Assembly (NCBI RefSeq): GCF_003390845.1
Contig: NZ_QMEK01000003.1
Location: 248,001-312,000, forward strand
Direction of reading: 5' to 3'
Source of the DNA: Tropicimonas sp. IMCC34043
GTDB taxonomy: Bacteria; Pseudomonadota; Alphaproteobacteria; Rhodobacterales; Rhodobacteraceae
DNA: 64,000 nucleotides
Under the pieces are notes generated by a model that saw only the letters and a list, made by a program, of their open reading frames with translations, searched no databases and was not told where the DNA came from. The position numbers and the translations under genes were made by a program. Positions within the stretch are counted from its first letter, which is position 1. The number at the start of each line of letters is the position of its first letter. Below, in pieces: positions 35,671-44,547 of the stretch.

Positions 35671-36660
35671 TCATTGGAGCGCGCGCGCGCGGTCCTTCCG
35701 GTCCTTCGTGTCGTCCTGACGATAGCGGAACGGCGCATCCGCAAGGCCGCGGATCGTCGAGAGCTCGGCAATGAACTGCTCTGCCGGAAGGATGGCGAGC
35801 AACGCGTCGATCCCCGCGTGCCCGGAGGCCTGCATCACGGGCGCACAGTCGGCTCCGATATGCCATGTCAGGGCTCCGGCGGCGTCCATGTCCTTGGCCA
35901 GCATGGCCTCGCGGGCGCCCCCGAGGGTAATCAACCCGTGTCCCGCTTCGAGGGATTCCAGCGGGCCGTGCAGGTAGTCACGGGTGCCGAACGCCATCGC
36001 CGGGACCCGGGCCGCCTCGCGCAGGAGCAGCGCGATCTCGCCGGCCACGCCGTGCAGTATGCCCGGTCCCACGACGTCGATCGAGCGGCAACCTGCCATC
36101 TGCCTCGCCTGATGCCGCGCCGGCCCAGCCGTTTCCGCGAGCGTTCGGCTTGCGAGCCCCGGCAGCCCGGCCCATTCCGGCCGGAGCGCCCCCGACGCCA
36201 GCTCGGCCAGAACCCCGGTCGCGACGGAGGTACAGACAAAGCTCGGCGCACTGGGGCTGCTCTCCAACGCGTTGCCGGTCTCGACGACCGCGTCGACGCG
36301 CTCCGCCAGCGGATTGGCAGCGGTCACCGACACCGCAATGGCAGGGGTGCCGTGCAGCCTGTCGGCGAGGTCCAGCGCCTCCACGCTCGCGCCGGAGGCC
36401 GACAGGATCACGACACGATCCGCCAGCCGGGTGCCGGTCTCGGCCATTTCCTCAAGGCTCAACGCATAGGCGACGATGCCCTGCGCGCGAAACTGGCGCG
36501 CCGCGACATGGGCCGAGTGGAGGCTGGCGCCGATGCCGGTAAAGGCGATGCGCTCGCCCTTCCAGGTCCCGACGCCGATGCGCCGCGCGGCGGTCTCGAC
36601 AAGCGGCAGGGCGGCGGCAATGCAGTCGGGGATCTTGTCGACGCTCTGGGTGAAGTTCAT
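35671..36660 (-). CDS. SIS-domain sugar isomerase/deglycase-like protein
   Basis: 329 aa with two sugar-isomerase (SIS) domains, like the isomerase half of GlmS and the AgaS/FrlB deglycases. SIS blocks include GIGASLHSAHVAARQF, VILSASGASVEALDLADR and FVCTSVATGVLAELA in domain 1, then YLHGPLESLEAGHGLI and IDALLAILPAEQFIAELS in domain 2. It has no N-terminal glutaminase. Such proteins isomerise, deaminate or deglycate phosphorylated amino sugars and ketosamines. It is co-oriented with the AraC gene and divergent from the TRAP/DIT1 operon. Confidence 0.85.
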   Translation of the reverse strand: MNFTQSVDKIPDCIAAALPLVETAARRIGVGTWKGERIAFTGIGASLHSAHVAARQFRAQGIVAYALSLEEMAETGTRLADRVVILSASGASVEALDLADRLHGTPAIAVSVTAANPLAERVDAVVETGNALESSPSAPSFVCTSVATGVLAELASGALRPEWAGLPGLASRTLAETAGPARHQARQMAGCRSIDVVGPGILHGVAGEIALLLREAARVPAMAFGTRDYLHGPLESLEAGHGLITLGGAREAMLAKDMDAAGALTWHIGADCAPVMQASGHAGIDALLAILPAEQFIAELSTIRGLADAPFRYRQDDTKDRKDRARALQ

Positions 36661-36737
36661 GATCTCTTGCTCCGTCTTGCTGTGATGGAGCGATCATGAC
36701 CGGCCGCGAGCCGCCGTTCTTGGACGTTTGTGCGCGG

Positions 36738-37556
36738 TCACAAGATTCCGGGACGGACGACGCGCTGATACTCCCGCGGGGTGATTCCGAGCGTGCGCCG
36801 GAACTCGCGGTTCATGTGGCTCTGATCCGAGAACCCGGCGTTCATCGCCGCGGAGGAGAGCGGAACGCCGGAAACGATCTCGGACTGGGCCGTCGCGACC
36901 ATGAGCTGCAGCCGCAGGCGCCTCGGCTGCAGCCCGATCATGTTGCGCAGAAGCCGGGAGAATTGGAACCGGCTGAGGTCAAGGTGCCCGGCCAGTTCCT
37001 CGATCCGCAACGGGCCCTCGCCCTGTTCGGTGGCCAGGCTCAGACGGTCGCGGAAGGCGTCCAGCGCCTCCAGCGGTGCGGTCTCGTCATCGCGGGTGAA
37101 GCCGCGCCGGGCGATGGTTGCAAGCAGCGCCGCGATGTCGTCGAGACCGACGTTTTCGGGCCGGGAAAGCAACTCCTCGCGGAGGCCGAGCATCATGTGA
37201 AAGATGATCTGGTCCCGGGAGATCGGTCCGCGAAGCTGAAGCGGCTGGTGCCCGTCGCCCAGTGCCATGCAGAGCCGTTGCCAGGTCGCCTCGCCGATGT
37301 TGATTACGAAGTAATGATTGCGCTCCCCGTACCAGGCGCTGGCATGGGCGTCGAATGCGTTGAACAGGGTTGTCGAGCCGGTGGGTTGCTCGTGCGCGTG
37401 GCCATCGCATTCGACCGTTGCATGACCGTCGAGCACCGCGCCGATGTTGTAGGTTGGATGGCAATGCATCGTCCCCGCCTCTGGCGGAGAGACGATGTCC
37501 AGGACGTCGATCATGTCGGCGATGCGCCAATGCGTGACAGCGCGATCAGTGGTCAT
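36738..37556 (-). CDS. AraC-family transcription regulator
   Basis: 272-aa regulator with an N-terminal cupin-like sensing domain (HCHPTYNIGAVLDGHATVE) and a C-terminal double helix-turn-helix. The first recognition region is IEELAGHLDLSRFQFSRLLR and the second is PLSSAAMNAGFSDQSHMNREF, ending in the family motif GITPREYQR. It is transcribed away from the TRAP operon and likely activates it; two matching 12-base direct repeats lie in the intergenic region. It may also control the SIS gene, which lies 77 bases downstream. Confidence 0.92.
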   Translation of the reverse strand: MTTDRAVTHWRIADMIDVLDIVSPPEAGTMHCHPTYNIGAVLDGHATVECDGHAHEQPTGSTTLFNAFDAHASAWYGERNHYFVINIGEATWQRLCMALGDGHQPLQLRGPISRDQIIFHMMLGLREELLSRPENVGLDDIAALLATIARRGFTRDDETAPLEALDAFRDRLSLATEQGEGPLRIEELAGHLDLSRFQFSRLLRNMIGLQPRRLRLQLMVATAQSEIVSGVPLSSAAMNAGFSDQSHMNREFRRTLGITPREYQRVVRPGIL

Positions 37557-37983
37557 GGCGGGGGCATTTCAGCAGGTTTCAGGGCATGTCTTTCGGGTCG
37601 ACCGCGAAATCTCTGCACGGCGCGGGGAAGATGGCAAGCCACCATTCCAGGATTGCATTTGTCCCTCTGGACGGTTGCCGTCGGTCGAGAAAGTTCAAAA
37701 ACGCCGGCCGGTCCGTCCCGTTCGCTGCTGTGCCTGCGCACTGCGGCGACCCGGCAGGCGGCCTTGTCGGGGGGCGGGATGCGTGCTGCCATCATGCCTG
37801 TTAGACGTTGGAAAACATGGATTTCGCTCTCCTTGCCCGGGATTGTGCGAGCTGTCGGGGGGCGTCCGCGCAGCCGGGTTTCACAAACGTTCAAGAACGC
37901 GGCTGATCCGGCATGATACTTTTGACGGACCCATTCGGATGCCGGGTCATCACCAAACAGAAAAACTCAGACAGGGAAACGAC
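37557..37983 (+). promoter_or_regulatory. Divergent control region with two direct repeats, candidate AraC sites
   Basis: This 427-base gap separates the AraC gene from the TRAP operon. GTTCAAAAACGC at 37693-37704 and GTTCAAGAACGC at 37889-37900 are direct repeats with one difference, 196 bases apart. The second overlaps a possible -35 (TTCAAG) that is 19 bases before GATACT at 37915-37920, which would suit class II activation; the spacing is long, so the promoter call is weak. GGGAAACG precedes the TRAP start. I see no small gene here. Confidence 0.45.
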
Positions 37984-38997
37984 ATGCTGAAAAACACCGC
38001 ATTTACTGCCTTTGCCGCAACGCTGGCCACCGCGGGTGCCGTCTCGGCACAGGATGCCGGGGCCGCCTGTTCTGCGGCGCTCGAGGCACCCGTTTCCTTC
38101 AGGATCTCGCACCAGAACTCGCCCACAAGCCCGATCCACCCGCATCTCGAGAAGATCGTCGCGGACGTGACCGCGGCGACCGACGGCAAGCTCGATCTGG
38201 CCGTCTTCCCCTCCGCGCAGCTTGGCGGCGAGATGCAGGCGCTGGAGCAGGCCGCCTTTGGCGAGAACGTCATCTTCTACATCACCGCCGGTGCTCTGGC
38301 GACGGCAGGTGTGCCCGAGCTGTCGATCCTGAACGGCCCGTTTCTGACGCCCACGCTCGAAAGCGCGCAGAAGCTCGAGAAATCCTCACTGATCGGCGGC
38401 TTCAAGGACCGGCTCGCGGAGAAGGCCGGGCTTCATGTGCTTGCGCTGAACTGGTTCGATGCGCCGCGCTCGATCCTCGGCCACCAGGGCTATCCGGAAC
38501 CGTCCGACCTCGTGGGGGTGAAGATGCGCGTGCCCGAGGCGCCGGCCTATCTGCGGACCTTCGAGACGCTGAAGACCGCGCCGCAGGCCATCCCCTTCTC
38601 CGAACTCTACCTCGCGCTGCAGCAGGGTGTTGTGGACGCCGCCGAGGGCGGAATCGACGGGATGGCCAACGCGAACCTGATGGAGGTTGCGAAGACCGTC
38701 ACGGTCACGGATCACTTCCGCGTCTTCTACGGTTTCGCGATGAGCGAGGAGCTCTATGCGAAGCTGCCCGAGCCCTGCCAGACACTCCTGAGCGACGAGT
38801 TTTCCGAGAAAGGTGACGCCTATTCCGCCGGCATGGACGAGATCACCATCAACCGGATCGCCGAACTCAAGACCGAGGGCGTGATCTTCGTCGAGGCCGA
38901 CAAGGACGCCTATCGCGTGGCAACCGAGCCCTTCTACAGCTTGTTCCCCGAATGGCCCGACGGGCTGCTCGCGGACGTGCGCGCAGCAATGCAGTGA
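37984..38997 (+). CDS. TRAP transporter solute receptor, DctP-like
   Basis: 337-aa periplasmic receptor with signal peptide (residues 1-22, cleavage near VSA-QD). DctP blocks are present: FRISHQNSPTSPIHPHLEK, AVFPSAQLGGEMQALEQ and LVGVKMRVPEAPAYLRTF. The Arg in KMRVPE is the usual carboxylate-clamping residue, so the ligand probably carries a carboxyl group. Known ligands of the family include C4-dicarboxylates, sugar acids and amino acids. It heads the operon with its two membrane partners. Confidence 0.93.
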   Translation: MLKNTAFTAFAATLATAGAVSAQDAGAACSAALEAPVSFRISHQNSPTSPIHPHLEKIVADVTAATDGKLDLAVFPSAQLGGEMQALEQAAFGENVIFYITAGALATAGVPELSILNGPFLTPTLESAQKLEKSSLIGGFKDRLAEKAGLHVLALNWFDAPRSILGHQGYPEPSDLVGVKMRVPEAPAYLRTFETLKTAPQAIPFSELYLALQQGVVDAAEGGIDGMANANLMEVAKTVTVTDHFRVFYGFAMSEELYAKLPEPCQTLLSDEFSEKGDAYSAGMDEITINRIAELKTEGVIFVEADKDAYRVATEPFYSLFPEWPDGLLADVRAAMQ

Positions 38998-39004
38998 GTC
39001 CGGA

Positions 39005-39484
39005 ATGGTCCGGTCTGTCCTTCGTTTCTGGAAGTTCCTGGACGAGACGCTACCAGCCCTGCTGGTAGCGTTCATCATCGTCATGGTCTCCGCAGATGTG
39101 GTGCTGCGCAACATGTTGGGCCGCACGGTGCCCTTCGGCATCGAGCTGTCGACCTATGCCTTTGTCTGGATGATCTTCCTGGCCTCTGCGGGCGCATCCC
39201 GCCGCAACCGGCATTTCCATGTGGATATTCTGCTCCAGCAACTCCCGCAGCGCGGCCGCCGCGCGCTGCAGGCGGTGCTCGACCTGGTCTGCGCCGTCAT
39301 CGCGCTGAAGATGACATCCATCGCATGGGACTACACGATGCGGAGCTGGAACCGGACCTCCGAAGGGCTGCAGATGCCGCTCGGATACTTCTACATGATC
39401 TTCCCCCTGAGCTTCGCGTTGATGGCGCTGTCGCATCTGCTGCGTGCCTCCCGCCTCGTTGTCAAAGGGGACGGCGATGAGTAA
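39005..39484 (+). CDS. TRAP transporter small membrane subunit, DctQ-like
   Basis: 159 aa with four predicted membrane spans: LPALLVAFIIVMVSADVVLR, STYAFVWMIFLASAG, VLDLVCAVIALKM and LGYFYMIFPLSFALMALSHL. This is the usual DctQ topology. The region AGASRRNRHFHVD is typical of DctQ. It overlaps the large subunit by 8 bases and lies 8 bases after the receptor. Confidence 0.93.
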   Translation: MVRSVLRFWKFLDETLPALLVAFIIVMVSADVVLRNMLGRTVPFGIELSTYAFVWMIFLASAGASRRNRHFHVDILLQQLPQRGRRALQAVLDLVCAVIALKMTSIAWDYTMRSWNRTSEGLQMPLGYFYMIFPLSFALMALSHLLRASRLVVKGDGDE

Positions 39485-40769
39485 TTTCCTGATCCTGGAC
39501 CTCGTCGGCATGGTGTTGGCGATGGTCATCGGGCTGAATGTGGTCTTCGCGGTTCTGGGCGCGGCGCTGATCTATTTCCTGTTCCATGCCGACACCTCGC
39601 CGCTGGTGATGATGCAGCAGATCCAGACCTCGCTGCGCAGCTTCCCGCTGCTGGCGATCCCGTTCTTCGTCTTCGCCGGAACGGTCATGGCACGCGGCGG
39701 GATCGCCGAGAGGATCATCTCTTTCGCGCAGGTGATGGTCGGCCACTGGCGCGGCGGGCTGGCGCAGGTGGCGGTGCTCAACAGCCTGATCATGGGCTCG
39801 ATGTCGGGCTCTGCCGTGGCGGATGCCGCGATCGACAGCCGGGTTCTGGTTCCGCAGATGCGGGCCAACGGCTATTCCCTGGGCTTTTCCAGCGCGATCT
39901 CGGCGGCCTCCGCAGTCATCGCTCCGGTGCTGCCGCCGTCGACCTCGCTGATCCTCTTCGGGCTCCTGGGCCAGGTCTCGGTGGCGCAGCTCTTTCTCGG
40001 TGGCGTGGTGCCCGCATTCGTGATTGCGCTCGCCCTGATGACCGCTGTCGCCATCATCGCACGGCGCCGGAATTACGGGTCGGTGCTGCTGCAACGTTCG
40101 AGCCGGTTCGAGCGGCTTGCCGCCCTCCGGCACTGCGCCTGGGCGCTGCTCATGCCGATCCTGCTGATCGTCGGCCTGCGCGCGGGGGTCTTCACGATCA
40201 CCGAGCTGTCGGTGATGGCGGCGCTCTACACGCTGGCGGTCAGCGCCTTCATCTACCGCTCGGTGGGATGGAAGGAACTGTGGCTGATCCTGAAGGAAAC
40301 CGCCGAGACGACAGCGACCGTGCTGATCATCATGGGGGCCTCCGCGTCCTTTTCCTACATCTTCGCAATCGAGCAGGTGCCGGTTCATGTGGTCTCGGCG
40401 CTGACCCGGATCAGTGACAATCCGCTCGTGATCCTGCTGCTCCTGAACGTCGCGCTGCTGATGCTCGGGATGCTGGTAGAGGGGGCCGCAATCATGATCC
40501 TCGCGGCGCCGGTGCTGGTCGGGATCGCGCGCGCCTTCGGGATCGACGAGGTCCACATGGGCGTCATCGTCGCGCTTAACCTCACGATCGGCACGCTGAC
40601 CCCTCCGGTCGGCATCGTGCTCTTCACCATCTGTTCGATCACCGGGTGCCGCGTCGGCGAGTTCCTCCGCGAGATGCTGCCCTTCTACTTCACCCTGGCC
40701 TGCGTGCTTCTGCTGCTCTCGGCGGTGCCCGCCATCGTGCTTACCCTTCCGCACTGGATGACTCCATGA
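39477..40769 (+). CDS. TRAP transporter large membrane subunit, DctM-like
   Basis: 430-aa Na+-coupled channel subunit with about 12 spans. Family motifs: IPFFVFAGTVMARGGIAERI, GSMSGSAVADAAIDSRVLVP, ISAASAVIAPVLPPSTSLIL and the closing LNLTIGTLTPPVGIVLF. Start at ATG 39477 overlaps the DctQ stop region; an in-frame ATG further upstream is shadow. Its stop overlaps the first DIT1-like gene by 4 bases, tying transport to that enzyme. Confidence 0.94.
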   Translation: MSNFLILDLVGMVLAMVIGLNVVFAVLGAALIYFLFHADTSPLVMMQQIQTSLRSFPLLAIPFFVFAGTVMARGGIAERIISFAQVMVGHWRGGLAQVAVLNSLIMGSMSGSAVADAAIDSRVLVPQMRANGYSLGFSSAISAASAVIAPVLPPSTSLILFGLLGQVSVAQLFLGGVVPAFVIALALMTAVAIIARRRNYGSVLLQRSSRFERLAALRHCAWALLMPILLIVGLRAGVFTITELSVMAALYTLAVSAFIYRSVGWKELWLILKETAETTATVLIIMGASASFSYIFAIEQVPVHVVSALTRISDNPLVILLLLNVALLMLGMLVEGAAIMILAAPVLVGIARAFGIDEVHMGVIVALNLTIGTLTPPVGIVLFTICSITGCRVGEFLREMLPFYFTLACVLLLLSAVPAIVLTLPHWMTP

Positions 40770-41887
40770 CCGAAAAGACGAGTCCGTACATCTTCCCGTT
40801 CCAGAGCTTCAGGCATCTGGACAGGATGACGGAGAACGCCACCTTCCTGCCGTCGCGAACGATCTCACCCGCAGAGCTGACGCCGTTGATCGAGCGCTTC
40901 GCGCCACCGCTCGATCTGCCCCCCGGCGGCAGCCTCGCCGAGCGCATCCTCGGCCTCTTTCTCCTGCCCGGCGTGCTGTTCGGAAAGCCCGAGTTCGTGA
41001 CCTCGCGGGCAGAGGCGTGGCTGGCGGCAATCGAGGACCGCCTGTCCACGGACCGGCCAGTCGAATTCACGATCCTCGGCTTTCCGTTCAAGATGCCCGT
41101 GCCGCTGAAGACCGACCGGCGCGCCGCGGATTTTGGCGAGGTCGTGGGCCTGTGCCGCCTGAACCGGATCGGAGAGGCAATCGCTGCGCATCACCTTCCG
41201 GGCGCGCGTGTGCATCTGCTGAGCGAGGGGCCGTTTCACGAGCTGAACGGCCTTTCACGGGACTGGGCGGATGCCTATTTCGCATCGCTGGGCCACGTCG
41301 TGGATCTCTTCGGGATCGGCACGCATCTGGCGCTGCATGACCTCAACGTGGTGCTCGACGAAGAGCCGGATTTCCGCCCCGCCTGGACCGCAGCGACCGA
41401 GGATATCCGCAGGCGCCGGGACGCCGGCGATCCAAGGACGCTCGACGCCATCCGCGACGCGCTTCCCGTGCGCTTCCACAACATCGCCAACCCCGGTGTT
41501 CCCGACGAGGAGCTGTGCCGGGCCTATCGCGGCGACGTGGAGGCCGCCGACCTGCGCGCCTCCATTGCCGCGCGTGCCGAGGAGGGGGTGCTGGCCTATC
41601 GCGGCTTCCTCGAGGCCCGCGACAGGATCGGCCTGCTGGACCGGCTGGTTCCGGGCGGGCTTTCGATGACCGTTTCCCCGCGTCCCGGACGGCTGGGGGT
41701 GCGCCCGCTTCCCCTGCCGGCCGACAAGCTGCCCTATCACGGGGTCCCGGTGATCGGGGCGAAGGGGCAGACGCTGCGGATCGACTACCTCTGGGACCTG
41801 AAACGCGGCGGCGGCCGCTTCGAGCCGCTGCGCATCGGGGCGGACACGGATCCCGCTCCCTTCCTGTATCGTGAGGTTCGCGGGTGA
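40766..41887 (+). CDS. DIT1/PvcA-like (isonitrile synthase superfamily) protein, copy 1
   Basis: 373 aa. By eye it matches the DIT1/PvcA/IsnA family, which builds isonitriles from an amino acid amine and ribulose 5-phosphate. Shared blocks are PVEFTILGFPFKMPVPLKT at residues 98-116 (family: IEF-x-LPAFPFKSPN), DFGE at 122-125 (PDxxE), PGARVHLLSEG at 145-155 (PGARxxxxSDG) and a late MTVSPRPGRLGV then PYHGVPV (LSIHP...KIG, PWHGV). It is longer than PvcA (about 330 aa) and diverged, so activity may differ. It overlaps the TRAP gene before it and the ROK gene after it by 4 bases each. No PvcB-type dioxygenase is present. Confidence 0.7.
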   Translation: MTEKTSPYIFPFQSFRHLDRMTENATFLPSRTISPAELTPLIERFAPPLDLPPGGSLAERILGLFLLPGVLFGKPEFVTSRAEAWLAAIEDRLSTDRPVEFTILGFPFKMPVPLKTDRRAADFGEVVGLCRLNRIGEAIAAHHLPGARVHLLSEGPFHELNGLSRDWADAYFASLGHVVDLFGIGTHLALHDLNVVLDEEPDFRPAWTAATEDIRRRRDAGDPRTLDAIRDALPVRFHNIANPGVPDEELCRAYRGDVEAADLRASIAARAEEGVLAYRGFLEARDRIGLLDRLVPGGLSMTVSPRPGRLGVRPLPLPADKLPYHGVPVIGAKGQTLRIDYLWDLKRGGGRFEPLRIGADTDPAPFLYREVRG

Positions 41888-42738
41888 CGGGCACGACAAT
41901 CGCCTTCGATTTCGGGGGCACTAAGATCGACATCTGCCGCATGAAGCCGACCGGCGAGTTGCTCGGCCGCGAGGTCGTGGCCACCGCCAGCCTGATGCCG
42001 GGCGAACCGGCGTTCCTAGGGCGGGCCATGGCGCTTCTCGACAGCAAGGTCGGGCCAGGCGATATCCGCATCGGGCTGAGCTGGAATGCCCCGGTGCACG
42101 AGGGGCGGCTGCAACAGAGCTCGCTGCTCGGCGGGCCCATCGAGGTCGATCTGGGGGCGCTGCTGCGCGACAGGTTTCCGGGCCACGAGATCTGTGTCGA
42201 AAGCGACGTTCACGCCATGGCTCTGGGTGAATACCGCTTCGGTCTGGGGCCGGCCGCAAGCCCTCTGCTGCTGATCAACCTCGGGTCCGGCGCGGGTTTG
42301 GCCTATCACGACGGCACGCTCATGCGCGGCTTCACCGGAGGTGCGGGGCTCGTCAGCCAGGAGTTGCGCCGCGTCCCGGAGATCGGCGAAACCGTGGTGC
42401 TGGACCACCTTCTTTCGGGCCGCGGCCTTGCCCGGATTTACCGGGGCCTGACCGGGCAGGAGCTCAACGGTGCACAGATCGCGGCGCGGGTCTCCGACGA
42501 TCCCGACGCGGCCCGTGTCTTCGACATCTTCGCGGCGCATCTCGGGATCTATCTGATCACGGTCTGCCGCATGTTCGACCCGCGCACCGTCGTGCTGTCC
42601 GGCTCGGTTGCCAAGGCCGCGCCGCTGTTTCTGGACGAGGCCCTGCGGGTCATGTCCGGGCAACTGGAGCCGGCATGCGCGCCCGAAAGGATCTGCCTCA
42701 GCGCGCTCGAGGCGGCCGCCTGCCGCGGGCTCGCCTGA
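41884..42738 (+). CDS. ROK-family sugar kinase-like protein without zinc motif
   Basis: 284 aa. N-terminal phosphate-binding block AFDFGGTKID, second glycine loop LINLGSGAGLAYHDGTLM, and catalytic Asp in ESDVHAMALGEYRFG (family ENDANAAALGE). The usual zinc site (HxxxxxxxxxCxCGxxGC) is absent; the corresponding region reads GGAGLVSQELRRVPEIGE. Family members phosphorylate hexoses or amino sugars. Start GTG 41884 overlaps the previous stop. Being between two DIT1-like genes, it probably supplies or handles their sugar-phosphate partner (inference). Confidence 0.8.
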   Translation: MTGTTIAFDFGGTKIDICRMKPTGELLGREVVATASLMPGEPAFLGRAMALLDSKVGPGDIRIGLSWNAPVHEGRLQQSSLLGGPIEVDLGALLRDRFPGHEICVESDVHAMALGEYRFGLGPAASPLLLINLGSGAGLAYHDGTLMRGFTGGAGLVSQELRRVPEIGETVVLDHLLSGRGLARIYRGLTGQELNGAQIAARVSDDPDAARVFDIFAAHLGIYLITVCRMFDPRTVVLSGSVAKAAPLFLDEALRVMSGQLEPACAPERICLSALEAAACRGLA

Positions 42739-42779
42739 CCGCTCTCCTATCCTCTTCTCTGAACAGAAAGGTCTTTCCC

Positions 42780-43895
42780 ATGTCCGGCGAGACAAGCGCC
42801 TATGTTTTCCCCTTCCGCCCGTTCCGCAATCTCGACAGGAGCATACCCGTGGCCCGTATCCGGGATGGCGGGACCTGCGGCCTTGCCGCGTTCGAGCCGC
42901 AGCTCGGGATGCTCGCTCCCGAGCTCGGCATGCCGCCCAGCGGCGAGAGCTGGCAGGAGCGGCTGATCGGACTCTGCTGCGACCCGCAAACCGTCTTCGG
43001 CCGTCCCGAGTGGATCCGGGATCTTGCCGCGCATTGGATCGGCATGGCCGAGCCCTTCGTGGCGGCAAAAAGGCCCATCGAGTTCACCATCCTCGGCTTT
43101 CCCTTCAAGGCGCCGGTGCCGCTCAAGACGCGCCGGAAGCTGCCGGACTTCGGCGAGCTTGTGATGCTGCGCCGCCTGCATGAGTTCGCCCTCGGTGTCG
43201 GGCGCTTCCATGCGCCCGGCGCGCGGATTCACATCTTCGCCGAAGGCGCCTTCGCCCGGGTCAACGGCATGCCACAGTCGGACTCTGACGCCTATTTCGA
43301 TGCGCTCGTGGCGCTTTCCGAGGCGGCCGGGTTCGGGGAGACACTGGTGCTGCACGAGACCTCGCGCATTGCCGACGAGACGCCGGGCTTCCTCGGTGTC
43401 TGGGAGGAGATGGCGGAGGAAATTCGGGCGCGGGCGAAGGCCGGGGACGAGAAGACGGTGACCGCGCTGCGCGAGGCGCGCCCGGTGACCTTCCATCTCT
43501 GCGCCAATCCCGGGGTCTCGGAGGAGCAGCTCCGGCTGGCCTATCTCGGCGACCCGGCCGCAGCGGAGCTGCGCGCCGATCTCGAACGCCGCAGCGACGA
43601 GGGCGTGATCCGCTACCGGGCGTTTCTCGAGGCGCGGGACAAGGTGCGCCTTCTGGAGGACTTCGCGCCGGGGGCGCTCGGGCTGACGGTCTCGCCGCGT
43701 CCGGGGCGGATCGGTGTCCGCCCCCTGCCGGAACCCGCAAACGTGCTGCCCTATCACGGTGTCCCGGTGTGGAACGAGGCGGAGAAGCAGCTCCGCATCG
43801 AATATCGCTGGGACCTGATCACCACCGACCGCGAGTGGACGGGCCTCTATCTCGAAGGCGACAGTGATCGGGAGCCGTTCCTGCTGCTGGAGTGA
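42780..43895 (+). CDS. DIT1/PvcA-like (isonitrile synthase superfamily) protein, copy 2
   Basis: 371-aa paralogue of 40766-41887, collinear over its length. Corresponding blocks: PIEFTILGFPFKAPVPLKT at 99-117, LPDFGE at 121-126, PGARIHIFAEG at 146-156, then DEGVIRYRAFLEARDK, LTVSPRPGRIGV and LPYHGVPV. Both copies share the N-terminal start S-x-Y-(I/V)-FPF-x-(S/P)-FR. Start ATG 42780 lies 41 bases after the ROK stop with GAACAGAAAGG upstream. Two diverged copies in one operon suggest a heteromer or two successive or alternative substrates. Confidence 0.7.
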   Translation: MSGETSAYVFPFRPFRNLDRSIPVARIRDGGTCGLAAFEPQLGMLAPELGMPPSGESWQERLIGLCCDPQTVFGRPEWIRDLAAHWIGMAEPFVAAKRPIEFTILGFPFKAPVPLKTRRKLPDFGELVMLRRLHEFALGVGRFHAPGARIHIFAEGAFARVNGMPQSDSDAYFDALVALSEAAGFGETLVLHETSRIADETPGFLGVWEEMAEEIRARAKAGDEKTVTALREARPVTFHLCANPGVSEEQLRLAYLGDPAAAELRADLERRSDEGVIRYRAFLEARDKVRLLEDFAPGALGLTVSPRPGRIGVRPLPEPANVLPYHGVPVWNEAEKQLRIEYRWDLITTDREWTGLYLEGDSDREPFLLLE

Positions 43896-44547
43896 CCGGC
43901 GCCCCGATACCCGCCGGGCCGGCTGTCGTGCCGGCCGGCATACCGGCTACAACCGCCTGACGCTGCCCTACCGCAAGGGGCAGCGCTCGGATCGCGGTCG
44001 CTCACAGTCGCGCCCACTCCGCTCGACGACGGCCTGAAACAGGCGCGTCGCGCCAAGCCCCGAGTCGATTGGCAGCGGGACGGCGAAGTCTGTGCATCGC
44101 CGCAGATCGTGGATTTCAAGGTCCGTCACACGGCCAATGAACCGGGCGATTGCTTCAAGGCTGCTCTCAGCCCCGGCCGCGTCGTTCGCGGAAAATCCAA
44201 CGCGGTGTGGCACCAACAGACCGAGCGCGAAATGGGCCGGTCGGCGGTGGTGATGCAAATGGGACCGTTGGGGTTCACCCCCTCGGGCAGGGCCTCCTCG
44301 TCCCCCTCGGCGCGCCTCTGGCGCAACGCCGAAGGGCACCTCGCCGCCACAGAGTTACCACCGAGCATCGACAGGGGGACTCAAGGGGGCTGGGCAAAAT
44401 GCCCAGCCTGGCTAATGGATTAATAAAGCGTCTTTTTCTGGAAGCTATGGTGCCCCGCGTGTTCCACGGCCTGGCAGGTCCATTGTTGTGACACGGCCCT
44501 TGTTCCTGCTTGAATTCTCGCCAAGTTGCCCGGTACTCATTCTGCCG
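43896..44547. other. 652-base gap between DIT1 operon and cas3; hairpins, no clear gene
   Basis: A 7-base GC hairpin (GGCCGGC/GCCGGCC) at 43917-43936 just after the DIT1-like stop may end that operon, but lacks a U tract. Open frames on both strands in 43968-44423 have no recognisable family. A second strong hairpin, GGCTGGGCA/TGCCCAGCC with an AAA loop, lies at 44388-44408. The following AT-rich GGCTAATGGATTAATAAAGC may hold the cas3 promoter; I cannot assign its boxes. A GTG at 44488 in the cas3 frame would extend Cas3 by 20 residues. Confidence 0.4.

Noticed and set aside
43968-44423. Overlapping ORFs in both strands before cas3 as a new cas-associated gene
   Set aside because: No family motif, no good ribosome site, and the strands contradict each other.
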